From Akebia trifoliata (lineage: Eukaryota; Streptophyta; Magnoliopsida; Ranunculales; Lardizabalaceae), in assembly GCA_017979445.1 (NCBI GenBank), contig CM030714.1:19661405-19725404 (forward strand): 64,000 bases of DNA. The letters are read 5' to 3'. The notes beneath the pieces were generated by a model that did not search any database, was not told where the DNA came from, and saw nothing but the letters and a program-made list of their open reading frames with translations. Made by a program: the position numbers and the translations under genes. This document shows positions 1 through 10,586 of the stretch, one piece after another (the stretch's first letter is position 1; each line of letters opens with the position of its first letter).

Positions 1-1
1 A

Positions 2-503
2 GAGGCCAAAAGCAGATAGACGTCAGTCTTGCATGGAGTTTTATGGGCTTACAAGACAACTATCAGAATGTCCACGGGGATGTCCCAATTTGCCATGGCT
101 TATGGAGTAAAAGCTGTGATCCCTACAGAGAATAGCTTTCCCACTGTAAGCACCAAAGTAGTGCAGTATGAAGGAAATAGCCAACAACTAGTCGTAGAAT
201 TTGACCTGTTGGAAGAAAAGCGAGACGTCGCATTAGTCAGACTAGAATACTATCACAAGAAGCAGCAGAACTACTTCAACAAAAAAGTTCGTCATCGACA
301 GTTTTAAGAAGGCAATTTAGTGCTGCGGCGAGTATTCCAGAACACGGAAGAGCCAAATAGTGGTAAGTGAGGAACAAATTGAGAAGGGCCCTATAGTATG
401 GCAAGAGTGGGCCAAAAGGGAGTATATTACCTACTCACAATGTCTGGTCAGGAACTGCCTAGACCATGGAATGCATGTAATTTAAAAAGATATTATTAAT
501 AAA
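2..503 (+). pseudogene. Integrase C-terminal end of element X pol (broken)
   Basis: Reading from base 2, this is the C-terminal part of a Tat-type integrase. It has the LWAYKTT motif of the core-domain end, an AMAYG motif, a LLEEKRD helix and the VRHRQF segment that leads into the C-terminal DNA-binding fold. The same frame continues past a TAA at 305-307 through LVLRRVFQN and on to a NLKRYY tail, the usual end of Tat pol. In-frame stops at 17-19 and 305-307 and more beyond 360 show it is dead. The catalytic D, D, E residues would lie to the left of the window. Confidence 0.85.
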
Positions 504-557
504 TGTTTTGTAGTATTCGTTTTCCATGTATGTTTGTAAGGCTAAGCTGAAGAAGGG

Positions 558-972
558 GATCCAGTCGGGATCTGGACCTACGTGGGTCTTCTCTGTCTAC
601 ATTGGCATAGTAAGAAGCTGGTCGGGACTCAACTCTGATACGAGTAACAATAGCTGTGTGGATCCAACTGGGATCCAGACCTACGTGGGTCTTTTCTACC
701 CTTGTTGGTAGAATAAGATGGCTGGTCGGGGTCCTACTCTGTCATGAGCTTCAAGAATGTTTCAGTGGAATCCAACCGGGATTCGAGCCTACATGGATCT
801 TCTCTTTCTTCATTGGCAGAGCAAGATTGTTGGTCGGGACTCAATTCTAATATGAGTAACAATAGCCGTGTGGATCCAGTCGGGGTCCAGACCTACGTAG
901 GTCTGCTCTGCTCCCGTTGGTAGAGCAGAAGTTGGTTGGGGTCCTATTCTACCATGAGTTTACTAGCCAAAA
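558..972 (+). repeat. ~105-bp minisatellite, four units in two alternating types
   Basis: Units start at 558, 661, 768 and 873 with gatccagtcggg-like openings. Units 1 and 3 share 'gggactcaa..tgagtaacaatag'; units 2 and 4 share 'ggggtcctactct..catgag'. The array is therefore two copies of a ~210-bp dimer. Most units contain the dyad AGACC-tacgtg-GGTCT or a variant. Short open frames across it (526-850) are by-products of the repeat. Confidence 0.85.
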
Positions 973-984
973 AATTAGCCGAAT

Positions 985-1998
985 GATTATGGTTGCGAAT
1001 GTGAGCAGAGTCAGTGCCTTCTTCAAGGACAGTGACTCAGATAACCGTTGAAAGGGTTAGCTCAATATAGATTGTTGCAAATGTGAGTAGAGCTAGAGCC
1101 TTTTTCAAGGACAGTGACTCAGATAGCAGTTTGCAGGGTTAGCTCAACACAGATGGTTTCATTGTTGCAAATATGAGTAGAATTAGAGCCTTCTTCAAGG
1201 ACAATGACTCAGATAGCCATTTGTAGGGTTAACTCAGTACAGATGGTTTCATAGTTGTGAATATGAGCAGAGTTAGAGTCTTTTTCAAGGATAGTGACTC
1301 AGATAGCCGTTTGTAGGGTTAACTCAGTACAAATGGTTTCATAGTTACGAATATGAGTAGAGTTAGAGCCTTCTTCAAGGACAGTGACTCAGATAGCCGT
1401 TTACAGGGTTAACTTAGCACAGATGGTTTCATAGTTACGAATATGAGTAGAGTTAGAGCCTTCTTCAACGATAGTGACTCAGATAGCCATCTGTAGGGTT
1501 AGCTCAGTATAGATTGTTGCGAATGTGACCAAAAGCAGAACCTTCTTCAAGGACAGTGACTCAGATAGCCATTTGTAGGGTTAGCTCAGTATAGATTGTT
1601 GCGAATGTGAGCAGAGTCAAAGCCTTCTTCAAGGACAATGTCTCAAATAGCCATTTGCAAGATTAGCTCAGTGTAGATTATTTATAGTTGAGAATGTAAG
1701 TAGAGTTAAAGCCTTCTTCAACGATAGTGACTCAAATAGCCATTTGCAGGGTTAGCTCAGTGCAAATTGTTTATAGTTGAGAATGTAAGTAAAGTTAGAG
1801 CCTTCTTCAAGAACAGTGACTCAGATAGCCATTTGCAAGGTTAGCTTAGTATAGATTGTTGCGAATGTGAGTAGAATTAGAGTCTTCTTCAAAGATAGTG
1901 ACTCAGATAACTATTTACAGGGTTAGCTCACAATCAGGAACGTAAGTAGAATCAGAGTCTTCTTCAATAGCAGTAGCTCGAGAACCATTGGCAACATT
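985..1998 (+). repeat. ~85-bp minisatellite, about 12 units
   Basis: The core 'ccttcttcaaggacagtgactcagata' with small changes recurs near 1029, 1109, 1202, 1291, 1383, 1472, 1556, 1637, 1722, 1816, 1898 and 1965. Each unit also carries 'gttgcgaatgtgag' and 'gggttagctcag'. CCTT-cttc-AAGG is a small dyad inside each unit. The array lies between pol and the antisense gene, a usual place for tandem repeats in Tat elements. Confidence 0.88.
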
Positions 1999-2316
1999 AA
2001 GCCGAAAAGGTTCCACCAAAAGTAAACTTTACTTTATCAATATGTGTTTAAGCAGTTTCACAAATGAATTGGCTACTTGTTAAGGCAAAACAGTTGTAAG
2101 TCCCTTAAAAGCTTAGTGTATGTAGGGGTTGTTTCAACTAGCATGCATATAAATAGTATAGTCAGTAGAACAAAAGTGGTGAGACAAAGAAGAAATTGCC
2201 AAAGTAATAGCAAGTATAAAGGATTTTTTCATTAATAGTAAAAAAAAGTACAAAGAAGGATCCTGAAAGATGGGATAAGTACATAGAGCATGAGTTCAGT
2301 AGTAGAAAACAAGTTA
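1999..2316. other. Spacer between minisatellite and antisense gene
   Basis: I see no coding frame or clear motif here, apart from A-rich runs near 2240. Confidence 0.5.
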
Positions 2317-3140
2317 TCACTCAGAGGAGGGTGATTGATTATGAGAGGGCTGAGTAGGGGAAGCAGGAGGATCGGCCTCGGAAGCAGGAACAGTGGAAGG
2401 ATCCGTTTTAGTAGTAAGTACTAGAGGGATCAACGACTCCATCTTGGTCCATGTCAATGATAGGAATCGACGGTTGGACTGGAGGTGGATTAATAGGCTG
2501 AAGTGAGGAACCCACCGCTTGAGCAAGGTTCAATTCTAAGGTAGTATTAGCCTCTATAAGATCGTCAGGAACTCGATTGAAGATGGTAATGGGATTCCAT
2601 TTCTTATCTAGTTGGAAGGGGGGAACGCACCCATAACGCCCACCTTTTCGTACTGAAGTCGAAGCCCTCATGGTAGGCTTTTATAGTATATTCTTCTACT
2701 AGCCGAGAGTATTGGACTTGTAGTTGCCTTAACAACTTCCTTGTCTCATTTTTATCCTCTTTAATCTGAGCAGTCCTGACTAAATCAACACTTGTTTTCA
2801 GGGAGTTCAGCTCTAGTTCTTGTTGTTGAACCTTGTCTCGGAACTGTGCTAGCTCCGCATATCTCCCTTGTACTCTCTCCTTGTAGTTGGCCAACTCTAG
2901 TTGCATAATATCTTGGAGATCTGTCAGCCTCTTATTGGATGTCTCCAAATCTAGGTTGGCCTTGGAAAATTGGGCTAGGTTAACCTTCATCTCCTCTCTA
3001 GTCTCCTGAGAAAATTGGCTAGAAGAGGGCAGCTCAGCCTTAATCATAGTTATTTTTTTCGTCCTGCTCTCTAGCCAAGACAACTGCCCCGTTTTTTGCT
3101 TCATGCCACTTTAGGAAGGCCACGGTTTCATAAATATGAG

Positions 3141-3217
3141 CTTACGAAGTAAGAAATAGTATGTTAGAGCACAGATATTGAAAAATAGTTAAACTAGGCA
3201 ATTAGAGCAGTAGTTAC
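3141..3217 (-). other. Candidate intron 2 of the aORF (77 bp)
   Basis: Minus strand donor TAG|GTAACT at 3217 and acceptor CTTCGTAAG at 3141. The sequence upstream reads as protein (DLGFDRFVYGLH). Downstream, a protein-like frame (HIYETVAFLKWHEAK) opens at once. The two frames are offset, so a small indel must also be assumed. It is weaker than intron 1. Confidence 0.4.
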
Positions 3218-4184
3218 CTAATGAAGGCCGTAGACAAAGCGATCGAAACCCAGGTCAGCGTTAACCCGGTTAGCAACATTTCAGTCCATAGGGGAGATGG
3301 ACTAGGAGAGTAAGGAAGTAGCGGTTACAGGATCCTTAATCCCTCAACCTTTATTGTGGACGTGGCAAGGGGGCGAAAGAGATTGCCTTCGTTCCTATCT
3401 CGGAGATAGGCTCTGCGGCCCATCCAAGCAAAGGCAACCTCCTCCAAAGCGGTCTTGCGTAGAAGGGGCCCTCACCCTCGGATCCCTAAGAAGGGGAAGG
3501 GCATTTCAGACTCTTCCTGACTAGTCGACGCGTTTGCCATGATAGAAGAGGAAGAACAGGTTTATCTTCCCTGGGGGTGGCAAAACTTTGCCCAGCCTCC
3601 GCCTGAATCTCCTTAGGAAACTCTGTAAAAACAACAACAGCACCAACAGTAGCCCTGTCAGTAACCGTAGTAGAAGTAGAAGCAAAGACGGGAGCAAGGG
3701 CAGCAGGCTCCCCAAATGATACAACCTCCCTAGAAAGGTCAGTACCATGGGATGAGTAGCTTATCTTTTTTCCTCCGCACCTTGGTTATGACAAGTAGCG
3801 GAGCAGCCCTAGTGGTAGAGGAAAGAGGGAACTTCGAGAGGTCAATGTTCATGACGTTAGAGGCCCCATGTAGAACCTTAGAAGTAGAACCGTGCTACTC
3901 AGAATAAGTCAAACGACCCAAACCCTGTGCATTGGAGGGGGGAACCGGATGATTGGGATTCCTTCATTGCAAAGCTAATGAAAGTGGATCAAGACCCTCT
4001 ATGGTACGACCACATCGGCCAGGTGAAACTAGTCATGCAGGTGACTGATGGACGTCACTTAGAAGATTGTCCACCACTGCTCTCTCAGTAGCTCTTGTTC
4101 GGAGATCCACTACTTCTGGCCTCCGATCTTTGGATATTTTGCGCTGTATCTTTCGAGCCTCCGTAGCCACCAAAGCGGAAGATT

Positions 4185-4283
4185 CTACATAAGAAGAAGA
4201 AAAACAATTAAGAAAGTAATTCTGAGCATGGATAGAGTAAATGAAAGAGGTAATTTCAGCCAATAACCTAAAAATAACATTAC
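4185..4283 (-). other. Candidate phase-1 intron 1 of the aORF (99 bp)
   Basis: On the minus strand the donor is CAGG|GTAATG at 4283. The acceptor is a T-rich tract ending TTCTTATGTAG at 4185. Removing these 99 bases joins the upstream and downstream reading frames in phase (codon split after its first base). That is expected for a real intron and not for random sequence. The ORF that runs through it is accidental. Confidence 0.6.
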
Positions 4284-4939
4284 CCTGGAAAGTTTGAGGG
4301 ATTCTAAATCCCTCACGTGGAATGCCAGTGGTAAATTCCTAGTCCCTAGAAATGTAGAAGTGGTCTTTGTGTCACCTTTTATCAGAACTTGGGAGAGAAG
4401 TGGTTAGAGCCTCTGATGCACTTTTGGAGGATAACGAGTAGAATCCCAACCGATGGGAAATCACCTTCAGGTTGTATCAGGAGAGGAAGTCATTGGGGAT
4501 GATGCCTATTTTCTTCACAGCCTCCACTAGATGATAGAAGTTCTCGAATATTTGATCAGGGGACTGGTTTATCTTATTCAGTACCTTTCTAAGGAAAACA
4601 GATAGATGGAAACTAAGGCCGACCTTGATTTGGCTGGCGTAGACAAAGATTTCTCCCTAATGGCAGTCATCAGGGGTATCAGAGTCGTTGCCAACGCTAA
4701 TGTGCACCGAAACAGGAATATATAAACTTCGTCGAAGTTGGGATACAGTGACAGCCATGGGAAGGCTAAGTGAGGAAAAGGAAAAGAATAGATAGAGAGA
4801 GGAAGAAATTAACTTGAAGCAAAGGGGTACTTGGTGTAACAAAGTAGAATAAGAAAGAAAAAGAATCTTCATAGAAAAGCATAGAGACAAATTGGCAAAA
4901 TTCTAACATGATAGCAGACGAAGAATGCACTAAGTCCCT

Positions 4940-4947
4940 TATTTATA
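4940..4947 (-). promoter_or_regulatory. TATA box of the aORF
   Basis: TATAAATA on the minus strand, about 185 bases upstream of the chosen ATG at 4758. It lies outside the LTR, so the antisense gene would have its own promoter. Confidence 0.5.
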
Positions 4948-5238
4948 AGAAGAGGCAAATGAATACATACGCTTGAGAGGATTGCTAGAGTCCAATTGAA
5001 GCGTCGCAAATTGGGGGTAGTGCAAAGAGGTTGAGGGACACGTGGACTGATGCAGATGAAGAGGAATCCATCTGGGTATCGGTAGAAATTTGAAGCGACG
5101 TTGCATTGAATGCGTCAATTCAAAAATAACAAGTGCAATTATGAATGGCTGAAGTAGCCAGTAAGGAAGCAAAATTACATCTCGATGAGACAAAGAAATT
5201 TTGCGCCTCCTTGAAAGGTAGTTGTAAAGGGAAATAAT

Positions 5239-5861
5239 TGTGTAATAATTTTAACTGTATACTTGTCCAAGCCACCAAGTGGTACTTAACACAGATCAGT
5301 TGATAAGTTGCTGTCCAGCAGGCAGGGTAGGTCAGAGTAGAGGCCTCCTTAGTCTGGCTAGCAGGGCAGCACAGTACTAAGTTAAGCCAGTCCTACTAGG
5401 CAGGGCAAGGCAAGCCTCGAGAAAATCACAATACTGTTACGTGCATGTAAATCTTTAAAATCCTGGAGGGGATCTCTGCAGATAAGTTTGATTAATCCAG
5501 AATATCCTGATTAGGTAAACAACCTCGTTAAACCAGCAGAAATCCCATGATTGCAACCTATAGATGGGAAAACCCTAGGGTAAGGTAGGAGGGGTTATAT
5601 AACACAATAAGCACTATTGAAAGGGGGATTGGAGAGATCGAGAACTAAGGAGTACTGATTACTGTTATTCTGTTTCTTTAGCTTAAGCGTCGGAGTGTCT
5701 GTGGCAGGTACCAGGCCGCCGCGAGGAGGAAGGCACTAGGAACGACTTCGGATCAGTGTGGGTTGGGACCATCAGAACCGTCCACCAGAGTCCGACCGCA
5801 CAGGTCTCCCTAGTATTTTTAAAACAATTATCCTTAGTTTTTAACGACGAAATTAATTATC
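5239..5861 (+). repeat. Probable 3' LTR of element X
   Basis: It starts after the purine-rich AAAGGGAAATAAT (5226-5238) with TGTGTAATAATT and appears to end ATTAATTATCA near 5861, roughly inverted to the start. A TATATAA box is at 5596-5602. The GC-rich transcribed part (5690-5800) is typical of R-U5. With only one LTR in view, both edges are estimates. Confidence 0.45.
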
Positions 5862-6119
5862 AGGGAGATCGTAAATTTTTATCAACAAGATCTTCACTTT
5901 TAATTAGAATACCTTCCAGTGAACTTTCTTGAAAACATGTTTTGGGAATTAAAATGAAAAGTATATTGGACTTAGAATTTCGTCATATTTAGCATGCGAA
6001 ATGGTAATTTTCCAGTTATTTTCATTGTTGTAAAAAAAATTGGAGTGCTCGAAGAAAAAATATTGATGTTGAAGTAGATTTTCTCATTAAAATTCAGATT
6101 TTTTATTCAAATTGGTCCA
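5862..6119. other. AT-rich flank, nothing recognised
   Basis: No coding frame or repeat edge is apparent between the X LTR and the 420-bp repeat array. Confidence 0.4.
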
Positions 6120-7615
6120 AGTATATGGAGCATTTATATAATAAAACACAACGTGAGTCCCACTATGCTACAATTTGTGAGGGATACATTTTGAGTTATA
6201 ATGACTATATCTTCTTCACCTCCTTCAATTTTATTGTCTTTCCCTCCCATTTTTTTCAATAATATCCTCCAATTTCATCATTTTTCCTCTTTTACCGTCT
6301 TTTTAAATAATAACCCTCTAACTTTATTATTTTTCCACTTTTGCTTCTTTAATCCATTTTAGTATATTTTCTCTTATCCCTTTTTCTTAATAATACAACT
6401 CCAAAGTTTATTATTTTTCCTCTTCTACCCCTTAACTTCAAAGATCTTTTAATAACACCCAGTCCAACTTTATTACTTTTCCACTTTCACCCACTTAACC
6501 CAAAAGAGGATGATCATGTCGCAAGCACAGCACGAGCGAACTCTAGTATGTATAATAAAACACAACTATAGGACCGACTTTACTACAATTTTATGGGGGA
6601 TAAACTTTTTCATTGTATCTAATGTATCTTTCTTAGAAAACACAATTATAGGGCTCACTTTGCTACATTTTTACGGGGAATAAACATTTTATCAAATTTA
6701 ATTTTGAGGGGTTCACCCTACTCACTTTATTGTCTTTTTTCACCCCTTAAACTTTATTGTTTTTCCTCTCTTCTCACTCCATTTTTTCAATAATATTCCT
6801 GCAATTTTATTGCCTTTCCTCTTTTACCCCATTTTCAATAATACCCCTCTAGTTTTACTATTTTTCCTCTTTTACCCCCTTAATCTTAAAAGTTTTTAAT
6901 AATACCCCTTCAACTTTATTAATTTTCCATTTTTACCTCCCTTAACCTTAAAGTAAGACTCGCTCCAACTATAGTTTATAGGGGATAAATGTCCCTCCAA
7001 CTAGAGTTTGGAGTGGGGTCCATACTACCTGCTTCATTCCTTTTAACCCCTTCAACTTTATTGTTTTTCCTCTCCTTCCCCCTCATTTTCAATAATATTC
7101 CTCTAATTTTATTATTTCCTCATTTACCCATTTTTTCAAACTTTATTATTTTTCCCTTTTACCCACTAACTCTCTATGGCACAGACAAACTCTAGTATAT
7201 ATAATTTCTCGCGAAATAGTGGGCCCCACTACCTTTATCACCTATATAAAGTGGGGTCAGGATGTAATCTCCATACAGAGATGACTTTTAACTTCTTTTT
7301 GCTCTCCTCTTCTCTTCTTTTTCCAAAATTCTCTTTCAACTTTATTGTCTTTCCTCTTCTATTTTTTTTCCAATAATACCTTTCCAACTTTATTGTCTTC
7401 CTCTTCCCCCATTTTTACAATAGTCCCAGCAGAACTTAAGGATGACTTTTAACTTTATTATATTTCATATTTTCTTACTTTTCAAAAATTCCCTTTGGAC
7501 TTTATTATCTTTTCTCTACTACCCCCTTTATGATAATACCCTCATAATTTATCATTTTCCTCTCCTACGTACCCCCTTAAGCTCAAGGAGGATGCCCATG
7601 TGATTTGGCATAACA
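6120..7615. repeat. ~420-bp higher-order repeat with inner pyrimidine-rich ~70-bp repeats
   Basis: Starts of the 'aactctagtatatataataaaacac' type recur near 6125, 6540, 6955 (shortened unit), 7185 and 7613. Within each unit, a phrase like 'caactttattatttttcctcttttaccccc' followed by 'tttcaataataccc' repeats every ~65-75 bases. The + strand is strikingly poor in purines. Short frames here (6989-7376) are low-complexity. Confidence 0.6.
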
Positions 7616-7654
7616 AACTCTAGATTAAAAATTAAAGTATTCTTGAAATATATA

Positions 7655-8575
7655 GTGGATACAATCAGATTAAGATGGCTTTGGAAGATGTGTCAGAAAC
7701 TTCGTTTATCACTACAATGGGTGTCTATTGTTACACAATGATTCCATTTGCATTAAAAAATGCAAGAACCACCTATTAGAGGGCAATGACTAAGATATTT
7801 TGGGATATGATGCACAAGGACGCTGAGGATTATATCAATGACATAGTTGTTCATTTAAAAACTCAAGAAGACAATCACTCCACCTTGCGATGAGTTCTAG
7901 ATCAATGTCGAGAAAAGTCACTTAAGATGAACCTGTTGAAATGTGCTTTTGATGTGACTACTGGCAAATTATTGGGTTTTATGGTTAAGTACAAAGGCAT
8001 TAAGGTATACCCTACGAAATTGAAAGCCATCAAAGAGATGCCAATACCAAGTTCAGTTAACCAAGTTAAAAACTTTTATAGGAAGATTTCATATATCCGA
8101 CACTTTATCCCTAACTTGTTTGAAAAGGTGCTACTCATCATGTGCCTACTAAAAATGATACAACGTTTGATTAGAATGAAGATTGCCAGCTTGTTTTTGA
8201 GCAAATAAAAGAAGAGTTGTTGAAACCTCCCACACTGATGTCATTGGTGGATGGAAAGTCATTATTTTTATACATGGCATCTACGGATAATGTAATGGAT
8301 ATACTTCTGACCCAAGAGGATGAGGGTATCAAAAAGCCAACTTATTACTTGAGTAATATGCTACTCCACACTAAAAATAAGTATTTTCGAGTTGAACGGC
8401 TGTGTTTGTCCTAGTTTTCACTACACAGAAGTTAAGACATTATCTTCTCGAACACACAATTTGGTTGGTAACTATGATAAACCCTATGCAGTATTTGTTG
8501 AGCCAACTGGCGCTAACAGAACATCTTACAATATGGTCTCTAAAGTTGGCAAAATTTGACATCTAGTGTAGATAA
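7655..8575 (+). pseudogene. RT / RNase H fragment of an old Ty3/gypsy pol
   Basis: The fragment opens with the RT motif GYNQIKMA, then a MIPFALKNA box (family consensus MPFGLKNA). The active site reads YIND instead of YVDD. A KLLGFMV-KYKGI segment of the thumb follows. From 8217 the RNase H-like region is visible: SLFLYMASTDNVMDILLTQ, then KKPTYYLSNMLLHTKNKY. Several stops (near 7779, 7892 and 8206) and frameshifts separate the parts. The left end is abrupt, because the bases before 7655 do not encode the expected preceding RT residues. There is no gag, integrase or LTR beside it. It is more diverged than the other pol copies here, so probably the oldest. Confidence 0.8.
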
Positions 8576-8739
8576 AGCAATAACATATACAAAATACAAG
8601 TGTATACAAGTGTTCTATAAAAACAAAAATCAACGAGTTGATTGGTGCCAATTTTTCTTCCAAACTCTCAATATTCCAGCCAAGTGAAACGATCTTTTCT
8701 ACATTATTCTTCTTTGCTTTACGAATGTGTTTCTATTTT

Positions 8740-8946
8740 TTTGTTACTCTGTCCCTTTGCTACTTCGCTTCCCATTTCCTTTTTTTTTCAAAGCAATTGC
8801 TTCTTCCTCTCCACTTAGCTTGTCCAAATCCTCCTCAATTACGTTCAGTCACTTGTTGATATTCTCAATTTCTGCCTTCAAGCATTTTAATTCATCCGAC
8901 AAATGACTTTTCAAATCCTTGATCCCAATAATCTATTGATCTTGAT
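8740..8946 (-). pseudogene. Short coiled-coil coding remnant
   Basis: The minus-strand frame reads KDLKSHLSDELKCLKAEIEN, a stop, then LNVIEEDLDKLSGEEEAIAL and a basic tail. The heptad-like spacing of leucines and charged residues suggests a coiled coil from a gag or aORF. It ends directly at the J LTR edge, so it may be the start of that element's internal region. No family assigned. Confidence 0.3.
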
Positions 8947-10300
8947 TATAGACACATGATTCTTAAGTTTCCAAATATCACTTCTATTAAGGTTTGGAGT
9001 CACCACCATTCATTTTTATAAAACGGTGTGAATGGTCACCCGATTGAAGAAAAGAGAAGGTGTTAGGCATCCTTTTCTCCCCACCTAGTGGTGGTAACCT
9101 CAAAGAACTCGATCATTTTGAATGAAAAAGTAAATAAAATCAAAGTGCCACATGTTGACGGCTTGTACTCTAAGTAGGGATTTATTTTTGGATTGATTAT
9201 AGGATCATATCATTGAAGGAGATGACCCTTATAAACACTTAGCCTTGGGAACTACATGTGCTTTTGAAAAATATTGGCTATGGTTATGGGTCCATTCTCA
9301 TGAGTTGAGAAGAACTCAAATATCGATTGCCACAAAACGATTTGAGGGATTAAAATAGTTTTGTTTTGAAAGTGGTTATAGCCCTTATACTTTCAAAGTG
9401 GTTACAACTCCTATACTTTCAATTGAACCAAAGTTCGATCTATCGGAGATAGGGGAGGGGGATCATTACATCTTAAAAGTTTTCTTAATAATAAAAATTA
9501 AAGAGATGAAGGGGATAAGAAAAGAGGTAGAGAGAGAGGGGGGATATGTGTTCCTTTGACCCACCTTGAAGTTTTAAGGTCTTATTTTCTTTCTTTCCTT
9601 CTTCTTCTTCTATATCTTTTTCTTTGAGTTCTTAGTAAAATGGCAATGCATTTTTTATTGATGTAAAAAATATAAAAATATAATATAATAGAGTTGAGAG
9701 TAGAGAGGTGAGTTGAGTGTAGAGTCTTTTTTAGTTTAAGACTTGGGTGTCCATTTTGAAAGATAAAGGGGTATTTATAGAGATGGAGGGTTATTTTTAA
9801 GGGTAAGATGGGGTGAAAAGTTAGAAGAGTAGAGAATGGCATGGGATTTGAGGGTGATGTATGAAATTTAGAATTGGGATGATGGTAGTTGTGTAATAAG
9901 GGTAAATGGATAGTTTTTTTTCTCCAAATGGTTTGGATCTTACTCAATCCATTTGGGTGGAGTATTGGTAAGGTGAGATGATGGGTGTTTAGTTTAAGAG
10001 AATGAGAGTGTAAGGGAGTGATTTATTGATTGAGTGTTAGGTAGGTTGAAGGGGAGTGGTATTTAGATTAGGAGAATGGGTTGTGTAAGGGATTAGTTGT
10101 TGAATTTTGGGAGGGTTAAGGGGATGATGACATGTGTTGGGTCACGATCCCTCGTGTTTTTTTATTACTGGGTTAGAGAAAACCCAATGTTTATTTACTT
10201 TTGGGTCAGGAGGTACTCGGTGTTGTGTGAGTTTGGTTGTGAAAGAATGTGGCAACTGGATTACAGTGGTCCTTGTAAGTGTTGGCTTTGGTGTACCCAA
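8947..10300 (-). repeat. Decayed LTR of a D-related family (J)
   Basis: The left edge (TATAGACACATGATTC) and the following 'ggtttggagtcaccaccattc' and 'gtgtgaatgg.cacccga' align with the left edge of the D LTRs at 29610 and 44403. The 'gaaggtgttaggcatcc..tctccccacct' block also matches. A minus-strand TATAAATA lies at 9772-9779, as in D. The right edge is not clear, and no TGTAGACACCCC start could be found on the minus strand. The 121-aa frame at 9582-9947 is a repeat shadow. Confidence 0.5.
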
Positions 10301-10586
10301 TATTTGTAAAGGTCGGGTCGGGACAAACTATGGGTATATAAATATGCACTTATAAAAGCTAAATTTGAAAGTTACATTTTATGAAAGTACGTGGAAAGAA
10401 ATCCCAGAGGACTAAGATGGACATGATCATTCTAATGTGTGAATATGGGCGTGATCGTCCCAATTAAATACAATATGGTGGGTGACCGTCCGAGAGAAGG
10501 CGGAGGATCCCCCAGTTAAATGTATACTTGGATGTGATCGTTCTAAGAAAAGTGAGTGGGTATGCGAACATGCCCAAGCAGGTTGA
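10301..10586. other. Short spacer with 'gatcgtcc' repeats
   Basis: Variants of 'tg(a/g)tcgt(c/t)c' recur about every 50 bases (10424-10540). No gene is visible. Confidence 0.35.

Larger units (their letters stand above)
2408..4758 (-). pseudogene. Antisense extra gene (aORF) of element X, degenerate
   Basis: The chosen start is the ATG at 4758 (context cccATGG), giving MAVTVSQLRR. The frame then runs through a globular region containing YASQIKVGLSFHLSVFLRKV and VEAVKKIGIIPNDFLS. This resembles the plant-transposon-protein-like N-terminal domain of Tat aORFs. A basic linker follows (ARKIQRKISKDRRPEVVDLR). The C-terminal third is a strong coiled coil (about 2660-3060, rich in E, K, L, Q), then an acidic/proline tail ending at a TAA at 2408. 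Four stops in the first 480 bases, further stops around 3320-4050 and at least two frameshifts (near 3050 and 2660) show it is inactive. The role of these proteins is not known. A TATA box (4940-4947) and two intron-like segments suggest it was an independent antisense transcription unit. Confidence 0.65.
1..5861 (+). mobile_element. Element X: 3' part of a Tat/Retand-like Ty3/gypsy retrotransposon
   Basis: The order seen is end of integrase (1-503), two minisatellite arrays (558-1998), a long degenerate gene on the opposite strand (2408-4758) and an LTR-like block with a TATA box (5239-5861). Tat elements of the Retand type are known to carry an extra antisense ORF between pol and the 3' LTR, and this arrangement matches. 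The 5' half lies outside the window. The outer limit of the LTR is uncertain because its partner LTR is not visible. Confidence 0.7.

Noticed and set aside
3521..3748. 75-codon Leu-rich minus frame as a separate small membrane protein
   Set aside because: It is an out-of-frame reading of the aORF middle region, with a protein-like frame on the same strand.
9582..9947. 121-codon minus frame with basic end
   Set aside because: Low-complexity sequence in the decayed J LTR around its TATA box.
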